In this document: positions 4,564 to 5,326 of the stretch, piece by piece
Position numbering within the stretch: position 1 is the stretch's first letter
Layout of the letters: each line of letters starts with the position of its first letter
Assembly (NCBI GenBank): GCA_013824055.1
Contig: PNNE01000358.1
Span: 1 to 5,326, forward strand
Direction: 5' to 3'
DNA length: 5,326 nt
Source of the DNA: Rhodobacter sp.
GTDB taxonomy: Bacteria; Pseudomonadota; Alphaproteobacteria; Rhodobacterales; Rhodobacteraceae
Made by a program: the position numbers and the translations under genes
Notes under the pieces: generated by a model
Databases searched by the model: none
Told to the model about the DNA's origin: nothing
Seen by the model: only the letters and a program-made list of their open reading frames with translations

Positions 4564-5326
4564 CTAGATCAGCCCGGCGTGCTTCATCGCCGCCTTGATC
4601 TTCGCCTTCGTCCCGTCGGTCAGGCCCACCAGCGGCAGACGCACTTCTTCCGAGCAGAGGCCCAGCACCGACAGGGCATATTTTGCGCCCACGAGACCCG
4701 GCTCGATGAAGATCGCCTCGTGCAGCGGCATCAGCTTGTCCTGATACTCCAGTGCGCGGGCATAGTCGCCGCGCAGGGTCGCCTCCTGGAACTCGGCGCA
4801 GAGGCGGGGGGCCACGTTCGCGGTCACGCTGATGCAGCCGACCCCGCCGTGGGCGTTGAAGCCCAAGGCGGTCGCGTCCTCACCCGAAAGCTGGATGAAG
4901 TCCGCCCCGCAGGCGGCACGCTGCATCGAGACCCGCTCGATCTTGCCGGTCGCGTCCTTGACGCCGATGATCCGGGGCAGCCTGGCCAGGGTGCCCATCG
5001 TCTCGGGCAACATGTCGACCACGGACCGGCCGGGGATGTTGTAGATCACGATCGGCAACTGGCAGCAGTCGTGCAGCGCGGTGTAATGCGCGACCAGACC
5101 CGCCTGGGTCGGCTTGTTGTAATAGGGCGTCACCACCAGCGCGGCATTGGCCCCGACCTTCTCGGCATGGCGCATCAGGCTGATGCCCTCGACCGTGTTG
5201 TTCGACCCCGCGCCCGCGATCACCGGAACCCGGCCCGCCACGGCGGCGACCACTTCCTCGATCACCCTCTGGTGCTCGGCGTGGCTCAGCGTCGGGCTTT
5301 CGCCGGTCGTGCCCACCGGAACGATG
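4564..5326 (-). CDS. dapA: 4-hydroxy-tetrahydrodipicolinate synthase, N-terminus beyond window
   Basis: 253 C-terminal residues of DapA, which condenses pyruvate with L-aspartate-4-semialdehyde, the first committed step to diaminopimelate (murein) and lysine. The visible part starts IVPVGTTGESPTLSHAEH. Catalytic residues are all present at a constant offset of 38 from E. coli DapA as I recall it: T6/T7 (T44/T45), Y69 (Y107), Y95 in IYNIPGRS (Y133), R100 (R138) and the Schiff-base lysine K123 in GVKDATG (K161). The lysine-feedback residues H56, N80 and E84 also match (H18, N42, E46), suggesting inhibition by lysine. About 38 N-terminal residues lie to the right of the window. The GTG at 5316 is an internal valine codon, not the start, because GTTGE normally lies about 40 residues into the protein. 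The C-terminus AALKHAGLL-like (AAMKHAGLI) is complete, and a terminator hairpin follows directly. Confidence 0.96.
   Translation of the reverse strand, partial: IVPVGTTGESPTLSHAEHQRVIEEVVAAVAGRVPVIAGAGSNNTVEGISLMRHAEKVGANAALVVTPYYNKPTQAGLVAHYTALHDCCQLPIVIYNIPGRSVVDMLPETMGTLARLPRIIGVKDATGKIERVSMQRAACGADFIQLSGEDATALGFNAHGGVGCISVTANVAPRLCAEFQEATLRGDYARALEYQDKLMPLHEAIFIEPGLVGAKYALSVLGLCSEEVRLPLVGLTDGTKAKIKAAMKHAGLI

Noticed and set aside
1..5326. tRNA, rRNA, CRISPR array, insertion sequence or prophage signals
   Set aside because: No cloverleaf-like or rRNA-like sequence, no regularly spaced direct repeats, and no transposase or integrase motifs were seen on either strand.

Overview
The window is high-GC, tightly packed chromosomal DNA from an alphaproteobacterium, most likely a member of the Rhodobacteraceae (Rhodobacter/Cereibacter/Paracoccus-like). 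The best indication is the malyl-CoA lyase at 2505-3461. It has the same length (318 residues) and, from memory, nearly the same sequence and residue numbering as the Rhodobacter sphaeroides ethylmalonyl-CoA-pathway enzyme Mcl1. All assignments come from reading motifs; no search was run.

Layout. Three genes run leftward from about 2364: an enolase-superfamily dipeptide epimerase / N-acetyl-D-Glu racemase-like gene (dgcA/ycjG type, 1402-2364), a fold-type IV D-amino-acid aminotransferase (534-1397) only 4 nt downstream, and after a 96-nt gap a YaiI/YqxD (DUF188) gene (1-437) cut just before its C-terminus by the window edge. Divergent from them, mcl1 runs rightward (2505-3461). The 140-bp divergent spacer carries an 8-bp inverted repeat, a palindromic -10-like core and a second short dyad, so it looks like a shared regulatory region. 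mcl1 converges on an EamA/DMT permease gene (3493-4344, minus), and a perfect 12-bp hairpin sits between them and contains the permease stop codon. To the right is a 219-bp spacer (4345-4563) crowded with inverted repeats and a possible 29-codon leader ORF. Then comes dapA (4564 to the window end, minus), missing about 38 N-terminal residues.

How they fit together. The epimerase and D-aminotransferase are almost certainly co-translated. Together they suggest handling of D-amino acids, either murein-peptide recycling or D-glutamate catabolism. DapA feeds diaminopimelate and lysine synthesis, so there is a loose cell-wall/D-amino-acid theme. mcl1 belongs to acetyl-CoA/propionyl-CoA/glyoxylate metabolism. 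The permease substrate is unknown. These are all recognisable families. I found no clear undescribed defence, mobile or RNA system. The points most worth a second look are the epimerase-aminotransferase pairing, the altered carboxylate-binding motif of the aminotransferase, the divergent operator region and the structured leader before the permease gene.
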